Shown piece after piece: positions 31,053 to 43,047 of a stretch of DNA of 64,000 bases (position 1 is the first letter of the stretch; each line of letters begins with the position of its first letter). The notes below the pieces were generated by a model. It made no database searches. It worked only from the letters and a program-made list of their open reading frames with translations, and was not told where the DNA came from. A program made the translations under genes and the position numbers. Source of the stretch: Undaria pinnatifida (taxonomy: Eukaryota > Sar > Phaeophyceae > Laminariales > Alariaceae). The stretch spans positions 10,767,840 through 10,831,839 of the forward strand of contig JABAKD010000023.1 of assembly GCA_012845835.1 (NCBI GenBank). Reading direction: 5' to 3'.

Positions 31053-31800
31053 GGCGAGAATCATTGGTTGTCGATTCCCACCCCCTCCCCTTCCCCCCGT
31101 TTTTTTCCTCCGAGTCTGGTGGAGCAGTGGAGGGTGAAATTTTGTGGCTTATCGTGAGAGTACCACGGTGCAGCTGGCACCCGTTTATATTTTATAGGAG
31201 TCCAGGGTATTGGTTGTCGATTTCCCCCCCCCCAACACCCTGTTTTGTTCCTCCCAGTCTGGCCAAGCAGTGGAGGGTGTAATTTTGTGGTTTATCGTGA
31301 GAGTACTCTTGTGCAGCTCGGCCTCGTTTTGGTTTGTTTAAAAAGGAGTCCAGGGTATTGATTGTCGACCCCCCCCCCCACCTCACCCCGTTTTGTTCCT
31401 CCCAGTCTGGTCAAGCAGTGGAGGGTGTATTTTTGCGGTCTATCGTGATACTACCACGGTGCAGCTGGCGCCCCGCCCCCCTTCCTTTTTAGTAGGAGTC
31501 CAGGGTATTAGTTGTCGTCCCCCCCCCCCCCCCCCCCCTCCCCCCCGTGTTTTTCCGCGCAGTCTATGGTCAAGCAGTCGAGGGTGCAAGTTTGAGATTT
31601 GTCTTGAGCATACCGCGGTGCAGCTGGCCCCTGTTTTGTTTTGTAGATGTAAAGATTATTTTATTGCCGAGCGTCAAAACAGAAGCCCACCCCCCCACGC
31701 CCCCGGTTGTTTCCCTCGCAGTCTCCTTGAGCAGTGGCGGGTGTACGTTTGAGTTTCGTTGTGAGAGTACCCCGTTGTAGCTGGCCCCAGCTCACTACGT
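31053..31800 (+). repeat. Left arm of foldback structure: about five 148-bp units, direct
   Basis: Units restart at TTGGTTGTCGA or variants near 31063, 31210, 31358, 31506 and 31654. Each has a variable C-run, CCCAGTCTGG, AAGCAGTGGAGGGTG, GTGAGAGTACCACGGTGCAG and GGAGTCCAGGGTATT. The same unit appears reversed at 32690-33755. Confidence 0.9.
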
Positions 31801-32689
31801 GTTTTTTTTTACGTGCAGGTTGATAGAGCATACGGGGTATTCGATATTGGCAAGCGAGAGTACTCCATCTCTTGGTTTGTTGTCCCATTTAACCACAGTA
31901 ATATATCGGGTAATAAGCCCCTCAAGTATCATAACTTTTTTCCCTCGGGAACGTACGCATTTCAGCTTGGGACACGTGTGGGTTTCAATCAGAAGATGTC
32001 GTGGCTGAATCCGATGCAGGAGCCCTCATAATCCTATTGAAGTCGTTGAGCTGGGTCGTCGTGGCGCGGAAATATGTTTATTACGATCTCCAGCAACTAC
32101 TATGCGTCGTCGTATCGCAAACACATCCTGTGAAACGCAGATTTTAACAGGTCCAGTGACGTCATCAGTACCCCTCGTATTCATTTTCACGTGCTTAATA
32201 TATTTATGCAAGCATCCGACACCATGCTCCCCATCAAAAACCGAGTAGCACAAAACGCGGGTAAAGGGGCACTTACAGGTAAAAGCTCGGCAACCTACTG
32301 CTCTGTTGCAAACGAATTACGGAAAACAAGGAGTAGGCGGAAGGTTCTCCGGCGTCCTCTTTCTTACAAGACACGAATATGTACCCTCGATATATCATAG
32401 TATAAATAAACTGCTGGCGCATCCATATTGGGGGAAAGAGCACTTTCTATTCGTACGCTCGATAATCGCAGGCACTCCTATAAAAAATCAAGGAGGCAGC
32501 TTTACCGGGGTCCTTCAGCGACAACAGACAACATTACACACTCCATTCGTTTATGAGGCTCGGAGGAAACCAAAAGGGGCAGGGGGGGGGGGGGGAGGGG
32601 GCGCGGCGGGGGTTGAAATCGTGCATGGTCGAAGTCGTATGACCATGGACCCGCGGAGGGAAATGGTAGTGGAGGGGGGGCTACGTTTC
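31801..32689 (+). other. Unique core between inverted arrays, with unrecognised frames
   Basis: After a pyrimidine tract and CAG at 31815 (a good splice acceptor) comes a balanced frame to TAA at 32031 (YGVFDIGKREYSISWFVVPF, YAFQLGTRVGFNQ). A second frame at 32306-32600 (FSGVLFLTRHEYVPSIYHSI) enters the right arm. Neither is recognised. They may be captured host gene pieces or exons. Confidence 0.4.
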
Positions 32690-33755
32690 TGACGATGGAC
32701 AAACAAAACCTTGCACTCTTATTGAAAAAAAACCGGGCCAGCTGCACCAGGGAACTCTCACGAAAAAAAACAAACTTACACCCTCCACTGCTTCATCTGA
32801 CTGAAAAACAAAAATGGAAGGGGGGGCTTCGTTTCGGGCGATCGACAACCAATACCTTGAATTACTATATATATAAAAAAAGGGGAAGGCAGCTGCACCG
32901 TGGTACTATCACGATAAACCGCAAAAATACACCCTCCACTGCTTGACCAGGCTGCGAGAAACAAAACGGGGTTGGGGGGAGGGGGGGGATCGACAACCAA
33001 TACCCTGGACTCCTCTTCAAAAAAAAGGGGGGCGCTAGCTGCACCGTGCTACTATCCCGATAAAGCACAAAATTACACATTCTACTGCTTGACCAGAGAG
33101 GGAGGAAAAAACGAGAGGGGCGGGCTTTGTTTCAGACGATCGACGACCAATACCCTGGACTCCTCTTCAAAACAAAAAAAAACGGGGGCCAGCTGAACCG
33201 TGGTACTCTCACGATAGACCACAAAATTGCACCCTACACCGCTTGACCGGACTGGGAGGAAAAAAACGGGGGGGGGGGGGGGGGGGGGGGCAAAACCAAT
33301 ACCCTGGACTCCTATAAAAAAAAAAGGGTGCCAGCTGCACCGTGGTACTCTCACGATAAGCCACAAAATTACACCCTCCACTGCTCCACCAGACTTGGGA
33401 GGGAAAAAACGAGAGCGGGGGATGGGTTCGTTACGGACGATGGACAAATAACTCCCTGCACCCCTATTCAAACAAAAAAGAAGGGGGCAATCTGCACCGT
33501 GGTACTCTCACGACAAACCCCAAACTTACACCCTCCACTGCTTCGTCAGGCTGGATTTGAAAAATAGAGAAGGGGGGGGGGTTCGTTTCTGATGCTCGAC
33601 GGCCAACACCCTGCATTCCTTTTTGAAAATAATAAAACGGTGGCCGGCTGCACCGGGGTGCTCTCACGATAAAACACACCATTATTTACACGATAATATA
33701 CAAACCAAGATAGGGGGGGAGGGGGGGGGGGTGTTTCTGACGCTCGACACACAAT
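32690..33755 (-). repeat. Right arm of foldback structure: about seven to eight 148-bp units, inverted
   Basis: Plus-strand landmarks are the reverse complements of those in the left arm: CGATCGACAACCAATACCC, GGCAGCTGCACCGTGGTACT and CACCCTCCACTGCTTGACC. Units restart near 32692, 32836, 32986, 33136, 33288, 33434, 33590 and 33738. G-run length varies from unit to unit. Confidence 0.9.
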
Positions 33756-34120
33756 AATAACTGAGAGAGGGGGGGGGGGTATAGGCAGCTGTCTTCGAAC
33801 TCACCACCTGGAATTAGAAGAACCACGCCGTCAGATGCATGTATCGAATCCAACAACCAAAGCCCCCCCCCCCCTCCGCCTCAGTATTAATAAGGCCATT
33901 CCATCAGACGTTCATCACCACGGTTGACACTCGTCCTTTTTCTGGCCCAACGCTCACCCGTTGACGACCATCACGTCCATCTCCAATAGCTTATACTCCA
34001 GCCCACCTCCCATCCTCCACGCGCCATTCCCATCCTCCTTGTACCGCACAATCGCCCCCGCCGTACAACGCTCGGATGCCGACAAACTCTCTACCTACGC
34101 ATTATACAACGCGTAGTAAT
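33756..34120. other. Spacer with poly-G/poly-C tracts, no gene
   Basis: Holds a G-run at 33768, a C-run near 33867 and a short TTCGAACTC/GTATCGAATCC pair that vaguely recalls tRNA arms. No coding motif. Confidence 0.5.
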
Positions 34121-35471
34121 CTAGGCGTTCTTGAGAATATTCTCCTTCGGGCGAAACTGCCTGTTGTAGGCTAAGAGCGAAGTGGTCGCCGCTCGCGTGG
34201 GAATTTCGCCGCTTCGCGTGGGTTTGGCGGCAGGGCCTGCCGGTTGGACCGCACTCTTGCACGCAGGTGGCAGAACCCCGCCCGTCGCCAGTAGGATTCG
34301 CCCCTTTTCTGTCTTGTAGTCTTCTTCCGACGCGACCACTTTGGTTTGCTCATGTCGGCAAAAGTTGTACAGGTGGAAGAGGGCGACGATCAGGTCAGTT
34401 CGGCCTGCGAACCCTACACTGAGGGGCCTCCACAGAATGCCCCACGTTGACGCGAGGATGCCGAACGACTGTTCGATCTTCACCCGCAGGTGGCTCAGGT
34501 AGAAGTTGAAGGAGTCCTGGTCCTATGGCAAGCTTTTCCCGGGGTACGGCGTCAGCAACTTGTCGCTGATTGGGTACGCCGCGTACTCGGTGATGTGGTA
34601 CCCGTCTGGAAGGCGCATAGTTGCCTTTGCCACAGAAGATCGGGTCCACGCCGACCAATCGTTGGCAGCCCCCGGAGCGATGATCGAGACGCTGCAGAAG
34701 CGATAGTTGGCATCGCACGTCGCCTGTACGTTAAAGCCGAATCCCGTCTTGCTGCCTGAGAAGTACGATACGGTGTGGGAGGTGCTCTTTGCAGGCGGCG
34801 CTTTCATCTCGATCAACCGATCATCTGAGGCAGACACAACATGATTGAAGATTCCGTTGGTGCTCTTGGCCTGACATATGGACGAACAAAAACAGGGCCG
34901 GGGAGGCGTACTTCAGAGGGGGTCACATCAGGACGCCAGAACCAAGGTTCCTCACGAAGAAATAAGCAGGCCTGCCTTCGGAAGCCATCTCTATAGATTT
35001 CAACATCTTACATACAGCTTGCATAACTACGCCATAGACTACTGCTGCTGTGACAGGTTGCTGTTGTATTAATAGTACACGTACCCTCACCTCGAATCCC
35101 GCGGCAAAAAATCGGCACTTTTCGTCTGTCTGCGGAAAGAAGAACGGGCCGACTTCACGGGTGTTGTTGATCGCGTCGACGACCTTCCCCATGATGGTGA
35201 AAACTGTGGACGGTGAAATGCCAAACCTCGGTGCGATATCCAGGTAGGAACCCCCCGCCAGCATCCGCAGGCCTATCGCCAGCCAGATTTCCACCTCGAT
35301 AGCTCCATGCTTCGCGCAACGCAGTCCTGGGTAGGAGCAAAAACGATAGAATGTTGGTGTCCACCTCGACCGAGCTCCAACCCCATCCGGTACAGCAGCA
35401 TTGCTCATCCCGTTGCTGTGCCTGCCGCAACGCACTTCTGCTTGCCGCAATGCACTACCCTTGCATTGCAT
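34121..35471 (-). pseudogene. PIF/Harbinger-type DDE transposase, intron-containing, one nonsense codon
   Basis: Minus-strand exon to 35091 has EIWLAIGLRMLAGGSYLDIA and FGISPSTVFTIM. A 220-bp intron (35090-34871) with GTGAGG...CAG ends joins it in phase 0 to an exon at 34870. There the DDE_Tnp_4 hallmarks follow: SASDDRLIEM, TSHTVSYFSGSKTGFGFNVQ, APGAANDWSAW, DKLLTPYPG and HLRVKIEQSFGIL. Such enzymes cut and paste the element at short target sites. A TAG at 34525-34523 lies in frame before the last motif, and the usual GDAAYP is EYAAYP, so this copy is probably dead. Exon 2's true start is near 35430. Terminal inverted repeats were not found. Confidence 0.85.
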
Positions 35472-35557
35472 AACGCGACTACTGCTGTTGCGGTGCTACC
35501 GTATGTGCCATAACCCTGACACATAGCTCCCTCCGTAAACCACGAAAGATTCACCCA

Positions 35558-36236
35558 CGTACTCATACACCAGGTACCTGGTGCCGGTATCACGTACTCG
35601 TAGGTAGCATGTACTCGTAGTCATTCCATGTGCCAGGATTTTGTGGAAGATCTATCTCACAGCTGATATTTTATTGCTTTGCATAGACTCTGTACAGGTG
35701 GTTTTTTGTTCATGAGTACACACCGCCTTGCAGCAGCACGAGTTGCCGTGCAACGTACCGGGCATACAAACTGTCATGTACAGATGGGATGGTGGATGGG
35801 AAATGCTCCAAGCGGGAGCTGAGCCTTACAACGCATCTGGGCTGCAGAGAGTACAGCCTTGGGATGCGAAGACAAACTACGTACTCGTATGCCAGGTACC
35901 TGGTGCCGGTATCACGTACTCGTAGGTAGCACGTACTCGTAGTCGTACCATGTGTCCTATGGCCGGGATTTTGTGGAAGATCTATCTCACAGCTGATGTT
36001 TTATTACTTGCGTATGTACAGGTGGCTTTTAGTTCATGAGTACATACCGCCTTGCAGCAGCACGAGTTGCCGTGCAACGTACCGGGCATACAAACTATCA
36101 TATACAGAGGGTATGGTAGATGGGAGATGCTCCAAGCGAGTGCTGAGCCTTACAACGTAGCTGGGCTGCAGAGGGTACAGCCTTCAGATGCGAAGACAAA
36201 CTACGTACTCGTATACCAGGTACCAGGGTACATAAC
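35558..36236. repeat. About two copies of a 322-324 bp tandem repeat
   Basis: Landmarks CCAGGTACCTGGTGCCGGTA (35569, 35892) and CTTGCAGCAGCACGAGTTGC (about 35730, 36054) repeat at a ~323-bp interval, and a third partial unit ends near 36236. Many CGTACTCGTA and GGTACC palindromic words occur. The array lies where the first intron of the minus-strand transposase would be. Confidence 0.85.
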
Positions 36237-36246
36237 ATGATACTCA

Positions 36247-36579
36247 CTTCCAAAGCGCTCGTTCTTTTGGATAGCTGGACGAGGCTTCACGAAGCTCGCC
36301 TCGGACATTCGAACAGTCCTGCGGAAAGCCTTGCGCCGACGTAGATCTTCTCTGACCTCTGGCCATGTCATACGGTGCGGCTCGTAGATGGGCGCCCGTG
36401 TCTTGAGAGCATAAGAGTGTAGCTCCTGCCGTCAGGAACATGCCGAACGCGACGGACACCAGCGATAGCCTTCTGTTTCTGCGCCTCGTGTCTGGATAAT
36501 TGGGAAGGCTGAATCGCTGCTTCGTCCGACTCGAGGATGAGTCCTCCGGAGGCCCAGGCCGCTTCCTTCCATCGGCCAT
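36247..36579 (-). CDS. Possible first exon or companion ORF of the PIF/Harbinger element
   Basis: ATG at 36579 (minus) opens 111 codons, basic and Ser-rich, with one hydrophobic segment (LVSVAFGMFLTAGATLL). The frame runs to a strong donor, GAA then GTGAGTATC (minus, near 36246). This could be an exon spliced across the 324-bp repeats, or the second DNA-binding ORF these elements often carry. No Myb motif is visible. Confidence 0.35.
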
Positions 36580-36717
36580 AATGTTGGACCACCCCGGTCA
36601 ACGTTTGAAGCTACCCGATGGTCCCAGCGTTGAGCCACGGCGCTTGTCGGAGCACTGCCTTCGAAATCAGGAAATCGACGACAGGATTTCCTAATTTGTG
36701 ATTGTTAACTTTTCCAA

Positions 36718-39535
36718 TTAAACCCGAACGATCCCAAACCGCAACACAGGGGGTTATAAATCCTGCGAGGGGGGCTTCTGGGTTGAAGTTGATCCAAGCA
36801 GCAAGCCAGTTTTCATTGATTGCCTCACACACCCCACCCGCCCCACACAACGATATCACCCCCCCCTCCAAACGCTCTACATAATCACCACCTAGCCCTG
36901 TTGTAGGGCACGGACATGAGGTAGATGAGGCTGCGCCACCATAGCTAGGCCGGGAGGGCCCTTTCTCGGCTGTGCTGTGGTGGGCTACTACTACTACTTA
37001 CAGCTGCTGCTGCTGCTGTGTCTTCGCGTTTGTCGCCATACACATCCGTGCTCTTGTCTTCGGTTGTGTGTGTCGCCACACGCCCGCCCTTGTTTTACTC
37101 ATCATCACGTTTGTGTCTCGCGTTTTCCGTGACAATCGTGCGCTGCCGCGTCCAAGCGGCAGATGGCAACCACGTGTGAAAGGCTGCCGGACCGCAGCAC
37201 AGGTGAAGTTCCGTGAGGGGGCGCGCACGTGCGTGTGCACACGGTGACACTACTCCAATGCATCTCGAGGATTGCCGGCACAAGATGAATGCCGTCTGTC
37301 CCCCAGTTTTTAGGACACAACATCCCGATCTATGGAGAAGGCGCATTGATAACTGCTGTCACAGCAGTTATGCAAGAATGTTGCCGGAAATTTCCGCCAA
37401 GAATTTTCTGAGAAATTCGTGGTGGGCATACTTTTAAAGTTACAGAAAAAAAAGGTTTCCAATTACATCGCAGCCATCGTTCTTTTCGGACCTGGAAGGC
37501 GTGATACACTTTCGATTTACTCTACAACCACTCTATATATAGCCTTAAACCCGAACGATCCCAAACCGCAACACAGGGGGTTATAAATCCTGCGAGGGGG
37601 GCTCCTTGGTTGAAGTTTATCCTTGATCCTGCAAGCAGCAAGCCAGTTTTCATTGATTGCCTCACACACCCCACCCGCCCCACACAACGATATCACCTCC
37701 CCCTCCAAACGCTCTCCATCAATCACCACCCAGCCCTGTAGGGCACGGACACGAGGTAGATGCGGCTGCGCCACCATAGCTAGGCCGGGAGGGCCCTCTC
37801 TCGGCTGTGTGGTGGGCTACTACTACTACTACAGCTGCTGCTGCTGTGTCTTCGCGTTTGTCGACATACACATCCGTGCTCTTTTCTTCGGTCGTGTGTG
37901 TCGCCACACGCCCGCGCCCTTGTTTTACTCATCATGTACCAATGTGTCTCGCGTTTTCCGTGACAATCGTGCGCTGCCGCGTCCTAGCGGCAGATGGCAA
38001 CCACGTGTGAAAGGCTGCCGGACAGCAGCACGGGTGAAGTTCTGTGAGGGGGCGCGCACGTGCGTGCGCACACGGTGACACTACTCCAATGCCCAATGCA
38101 TCTCGAGGATTGCCCACACAAGATGCATGCCGTCTGTCCCCCAGTTTTAGGACACAGCATCCCGATCTACGAAGAAGGCGCATTGATTTTTGTTGTCACA
38201 GCAGTTATACAAGAATGTTGCCAGAAATTTCCGCCAAGAAGTTTCTCAGAAATTCGTGGTGGGCATACTTATATAGTGATGGAAAAAAAAAGGTTTCCAA
38301 TTACATTGCAGGCATTGTTCCTATCGGACCTGGAAGGCGTTATACACTCTCGATTTACTCTACAACCACCCCATTATTTTTATTTTTTAGGGCTGAATAA
38401 TTTCTTAAATTATGACAGAACGCCTCCGTATTTTAAGACAATATACGGAAAAATAGGAAAATTAGAAAAATTAGGAAAATTAGGAAAATTAGGACAAAAA
38501 AAGCTCTCCGATAAGAACGGCCCTAAGACAAAATATGGAAAATTAGGAAAATTAGGAAAATTAGGAAATTAGGAAAATTAGGAAATTAGGACAAAAAAAG
38601 CTCTCCGATAAGAACGGCTCTAAGCGACGTAGTGGGGTATATTTCAGGGATGCCATATTTAGATAAATGAGAAATTAACCTCACCTGTGATTAAACCCGA
38701 ACCATCGAACCATCCCAAACCGCAACACAGGGGGTTATAAATCCTGCGAGGGGGGCTCCTTGGTTGAAGTTGATCCTTAATCCTGCAAGCAGCAAGCCAG
38801 TTTTCATTGATTGCCTCACACACCCCACCCGCCCCACACAACGATATCACCTCCCCCTCCAAACGCTCTCCATCAATCACCACCCAGCCCTGTAGGGCAC
38901 GGACACGAGGTAGATGAGGCTGCGCCACCATAGCTAGGCCGGGAGGGCCCTCTCTCGGCTGTGCTGTGGTGGGCTACCACTACTACTTACAGCTGCTGCT
39001 GCTGCTGTGTCTTCGCGTTTGTCGCCATACATATCCGTGCTCTTGTCTTCGGTTGTGTGTGTCGCCACACGCCCGCGCCCTTGTTTTACTCATCATGTAC
39101 CAATGTGTCTCGCGTTTTCCGTGACAATCGTGCGCTGCCGCGTCCTAGCGGCAGATGGCAACCACGTGTGAAAGGCTGCCGGACAGCAGCACGGGTGAAA
39201 TTCTGTGAGGGGGCGCGCACGTGCGTGCGCACACGGTGACACTACTCCAATGCCCAATGCATCTCGAGGATTGCCCACACAAGATGCATGCCGTCTGTCC
39301 CCCAGTTTTAGGACACAGCATCCCGATCTACGAAGAAGGCGCATTGATTTCTGCTGTTACAGCAGTTATGCAAGAATGTTGCCGGAAATTTCCGCCAAGA
39401 ATTTCCCAGAAATTCGTGGTGGGCATACTCATATAGTGATGGAAAAAAAAAGGTTTCCAATTACATTGCAGGCATTGTTCCTATCGGACCTGGAAGGCGT
39501 TATACACTCTCGATTTACTCTACAACCACCCTATT
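36718..39535. repeat. Three head-to-tail copies of a ~0.83-kb unit
   Basis: Units begin AACCCGAAC..ATCCCAAACCGC at about 36720, 37546 and 38693 and end near CGATTTACTCTACAACCAC. All contain CTGCTGCTGCTG, GCGCGCACGTGCGTG and GGAAATTTCCGCCAAGAA. Minus-strand frames of 83-90 codons (VISLCGAGGVCEAINENWL; CAHARARPLTE) recur in each copy at the same place. I cannot tell whether they are coding. Copies two and three are separated by a ~320-bp insert. Confidence 0.85.
38371..38690 (+). repeat. Insert with GGAAAATTA microsatellite and a duplicated ~83-bp block
   Basis: Runs of AGGAAAATT alternate with AAAAAAAGCTCTCCGATAAGAACGGC, which occurs twice (about 38497 and 38592). The GCCGTTCTTATCGG word also appears at 29382 beside a similar A/T block, so this may be a dispersed element. 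It splits the 0.83-kb repeat series. Confidence 0.75.
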
Positions 39536-39539
39536 TAAG

Positions 39540-39990
39540 TGCAGTATTCGACCAATAATGATTTCTGATCAAAACTCAGCTGTGCAAGCTGCGTGTGGTA
39601 CTTCGATGCCTCGTGTTACGGGGTGTGTATGCCCTCGTGAAGGGTACTACAGGTCAGTGTTAAGGTCTTTAGTGAGGTATTAGTCCGTTTGACCACTTGC
39701 AACTGGTTAACCAATAGCTTACCCAAACTAAGCCTTATAACACTCTCCCCCCCTGAAACGGCGGGATAGCAGGTCGGCCGGATATACGGCGGACCTCTGT
39801 CAATATCCAAGCCGTTTCATTTCCTCGGGATACCAGGGAGAGTATTTTTCAAGTTCGACCCCCCTGCTATTGCCAGGGTCAACAGGATTAAGACGCCCAG
39901 CCTTGCGCTGCGAACGGAAACTGGACCACCCGCATTAAGGGGGACAAAGCCAGACACCTGTGTAAATCAGTATGCATTAAACAGATTATA
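39540..39990 (+). repeat. Diverged R1-family copy
   Basis: Keeps GCAAGCTGCGTGTGGTAC, GTGTGTATGCCCTCGTGAAGG, GCCAGGGTCAACAGGAT and GCGAACGGAAACTGG in R1 order, but with clearly lower identity than the other copies. Confidence 0.55.
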
Positions 39991-41000
39991 ATTGCTGTAG
40001 CTTCGGATAAAGTTTGGAGTGAGCTACTTGGGTCTACCGGGGCTTGGTACGCAAGTTCCTGCGTACTCCCTGTGTATGTGGCAGGCCAGCGGATGTTACA
40101 TATATGTGCTTTGTTTTTTACTTTTGTGTGACGTGGTAGTAAGTATGGTAGTCCAGGGATGTTATGTGAATTGTATAATCTCCGGTGGTTCTACAGTATG
40201 CCACGTTGAAACCGAGGTCGTTGTCGTAGATTCGATCCCCGTAAGGAACTGTTCACTGTGCGATTTGAGAGGTCACACGCGTGAGGGTGCGAATTGGCGA
40301 AAACCGATGCAAATCGTCGAACATAAAACCTGACAAGCGAAAATGTTAGTGCGCCCTTCGTGCGATGAAATTGACAGCAAGTACCGGGGGAGAAATGGGA
40401 AGACACCTGGTACCAAGGCTTGCCCACAAGCCGCTGACGGTAAAACCTTCTAGGAATTGAGCTGGACAGCAAAATCAAAGCCATGACAACCCATAACACA
40501 CCAATACGTTGGTATTGACACGCGTCATATGGCGCCGGTGCGTGCCAACCAAAATACCAGCACCATCTCGGTAGTCGATACACTACGTCTGGTTGCTATC
40601 ATCCGTTGTGAGTACAGAAAGAGTAAATAGGGCGCTACGTGCCAACCAAATTCACAGGCACTCCATATATGGTGCGTCCTTCCCGGTAACGGTAGTTTAA
40701 TTATCGGAAAATCATTAATGGCATATCTGGAGGAACTTGGAAATCATCTCTTTTAGGGGGATTTTCGGCATGTGGAGCTCCCTGAAGAGATGTACGGAGA
40801 TGTGTGGTGTACTCCGCGTCATTTATCCAGCTGCAACAACAAGTTGCCCTTAGATCATTTGGGTGCACGGTTGACGCGCGCTACTGCAGCGATACACACC
40901 GACCCTTTTCGAGGGCTCTTATCTTGGTCATCTCAGTAGTTCAACATCTACCTTGACGGGGGTGCCCCCTTTTTCTCTACCTAGTATGAGCCACACGGAC
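39991..41000. other. Intergenic, no recognised gene
   Basis: A short GTGCCAACCAAA repeat (about 40543 and 40640) is present. The longest frame (130 codons, minus 40583-40191) shows no known motif. Confidence 0.5.
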
Positions 41001-41004
41001 GAAC

Positions 41005-41615
41005 GAGTGATTGTTAACACTGCGGTAGACCACACTACAAACCTATTACGCAGGGTATTTCGTGCCTCCGGCCGTTTGCATGATCGCCTGACAACCTCTA
41101 CCAAACGCAGTAGCACATGCCTAACAAAGTAAAGTCACCCTCGCGTTCAATAGTGGTGACATCGCATGCCCACGTCACCTCGCTTGGTGTATTTTTAAGA
41201 TGTATCTCTGTCTTAGAGTTGGCCACCTCAGAGCCCCACATCGGCGCGGCCAAAATCATGGGCGTAAAATCGCATATGTGAGACAATAATAATGTGAAAA
41301 AAAGGAGGTACAGACAGATATGTTAAAATTGCGGTAAACCGCACTACTAACTTACGATTACGTAAGGTATTCCGTACATACCGTCTGCATGATCGCCTTC
41401 CAACCTATCTATGCCAAGCGAAGTATGACTAACGAAGTAACGTAATTGAGCGCGTGTACACTAAGCGTTCCTTTCGAAACAATAACGATTCGCATTTCTC
41501 CCTTTCGTTCTCAATGGCGGTGACATTGCATGACCACACATCACCTCGCCTGTTGTATTTGGTCAATATGTATCTCTTTTTTAGAATTAGCGATGTCAGA
41601 AATAATGGTATCTAC
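41005..41615. repeat. Diverged direct duplication, ~300-320 bp
   Basis: The segments at about 41010-41250 and 41325-41610 share CTGCATGATCGCCT-like words, GGTGACAT.GCATG.CCAC and GTATTTT-TATGTATCTCT in the same order. The copies have many substitutions and small indels. Confidence 0.65.
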
Positions 41616-41779
41616 ATGATTGTACCTATCGATTGAAAAATTCTATCTTTCGATCCATGTACAATAACAATTATGAAGCTTTTAACACGTTGTTTACTAC
41701 ACCTAACTGGGTTGCACACCACATGTAACATCAAAACTTTGAGCAAATTAAACATTACCAGGCGGGTGATATAAAGGGG

Positions 41780-43047
41780 TGTCTTCTTGCTGCAACCGTC
41801 AGATTCGTCCCCTTTAAAGGTTTATAGTTTCCGCGCACCAATTGAACGGCTCGCCCCCCTCCCCCCTCCCCCCCCCCCCCCCGATCCCTCTTGTTCAAAC
41901 GCCCCACCTGAAATCACAATAAACCTGAGTAGTAAACACTACCAGCCAGCTGATATCATCTCATTATCCATCTAGCCATCCATGCCGTAGCTCCAACTCA
42001 ACTCCGCCCTCCGCCCCCCCCACCCTCTTTTGTTCCCCGCCCAATTCGTTCAAACGACCCATTTAGAATCGAAATCGACCAGAGTAATAAACACTTCTAA
42101 GCAATTGGTATCACGTCAATATCTTTCTAGCCATCCATGACGTAGATTTCATTCATACCCCCCCCCCCCCTCCAACGCCCCTTCCTTCCCCACACCCCGC
42201 ACGATCACCTAGACCCAGCACCGCGCGTATAGCAAGCCCCTACATATATATATATATATTAATACCCGCGATCGGAGGATCACACACAATGTTGCAAAGA
42301 TCAGTGTCGACCAAATCCTTGATCTCATTGGTGGAGTGTATTTTAATATTATATGTGACTTAAACCTCTTGAAAACCCTTGCCCCCCCCCCCCCCCCCCC
42401 CGCCTTTTGTTTTTTTTCCCTCCTCGCTTTCTCTTGCTTAAACGCCCCACCTAATATCGAAATCCGCCAGAATAATGAACACTTCCATGCCTTGGATATC
42501 GCCTCGTTATCGTTTTAGAACCGTCCATGCCGCTGCTGCAATTCCTACCCACCCCCGCCCCCAACGCCCCCTCCTCCCCTACCACCCGTACCATCGCATA
42601 GACCTCGCACCACGCGTATAGCAAACCCCTACAGCTATGCGACCTGAGGCCCTCCCCCCCTGCCCCCCTCCCCCACAATAAAGATTTATAATTTTATAAT
42701 TTCCACGCACAAATTGACCTGCCCCCCCCCCCCCCTCCCCCCCCCCCCCCCAACCTCCCGCCACCCTTTTGATCGAAATCAGGCCCCCACGTCCGTAAAA
42801 ACTCCTCCCTCCCCTCACCGGTTATTCGACTTACAGTATTCACATGATGAACTGATGAATTCATTCCACGGCTGTCAGATTTTGTCCCCCTCAGAAACGG
42901 GTTTTATAGGTTCCGCGCACAGACTGCCTAACATCACCCTGTTGACCCTGATAGCTACACTGTAGTTGCAAGGGGAGTCACCGACCTATATCCTTAATGA
43001 GGACACACAACCCGTAATACGCGTGATCGGAGCATCACACACAGCTT
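41780..43047 (-). repeat. R1 repeat block, inverted orientation, interrupted by E2
   Basis: C-rich blocks (41858, 42010, 42380, 42720) alternate with TTTATAGTTTCCGCGCAC and GTCAGATT-ACCCC words. The conserved R1 end (TCAGGGTCAACAGGGTGA and TCGGCGACTCCCCTTGC in reverse complement) lies at 42930-43000. E2 is inserted after CACACAGCTT. An AT dinucleotide run sits at 42243-42262. Confidence 0.8.
43044..43047. repeat. Target-site duplication GCTT, left of E2
   Basis: GCTT precedes the 5' LTR and is repeated at 55646-55649 after the 3' LTR. An uninterrupted R1 copy at 56835-56860 has one GCTT in the same context, showing the pre-insertion state. Confidence 0.85.
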
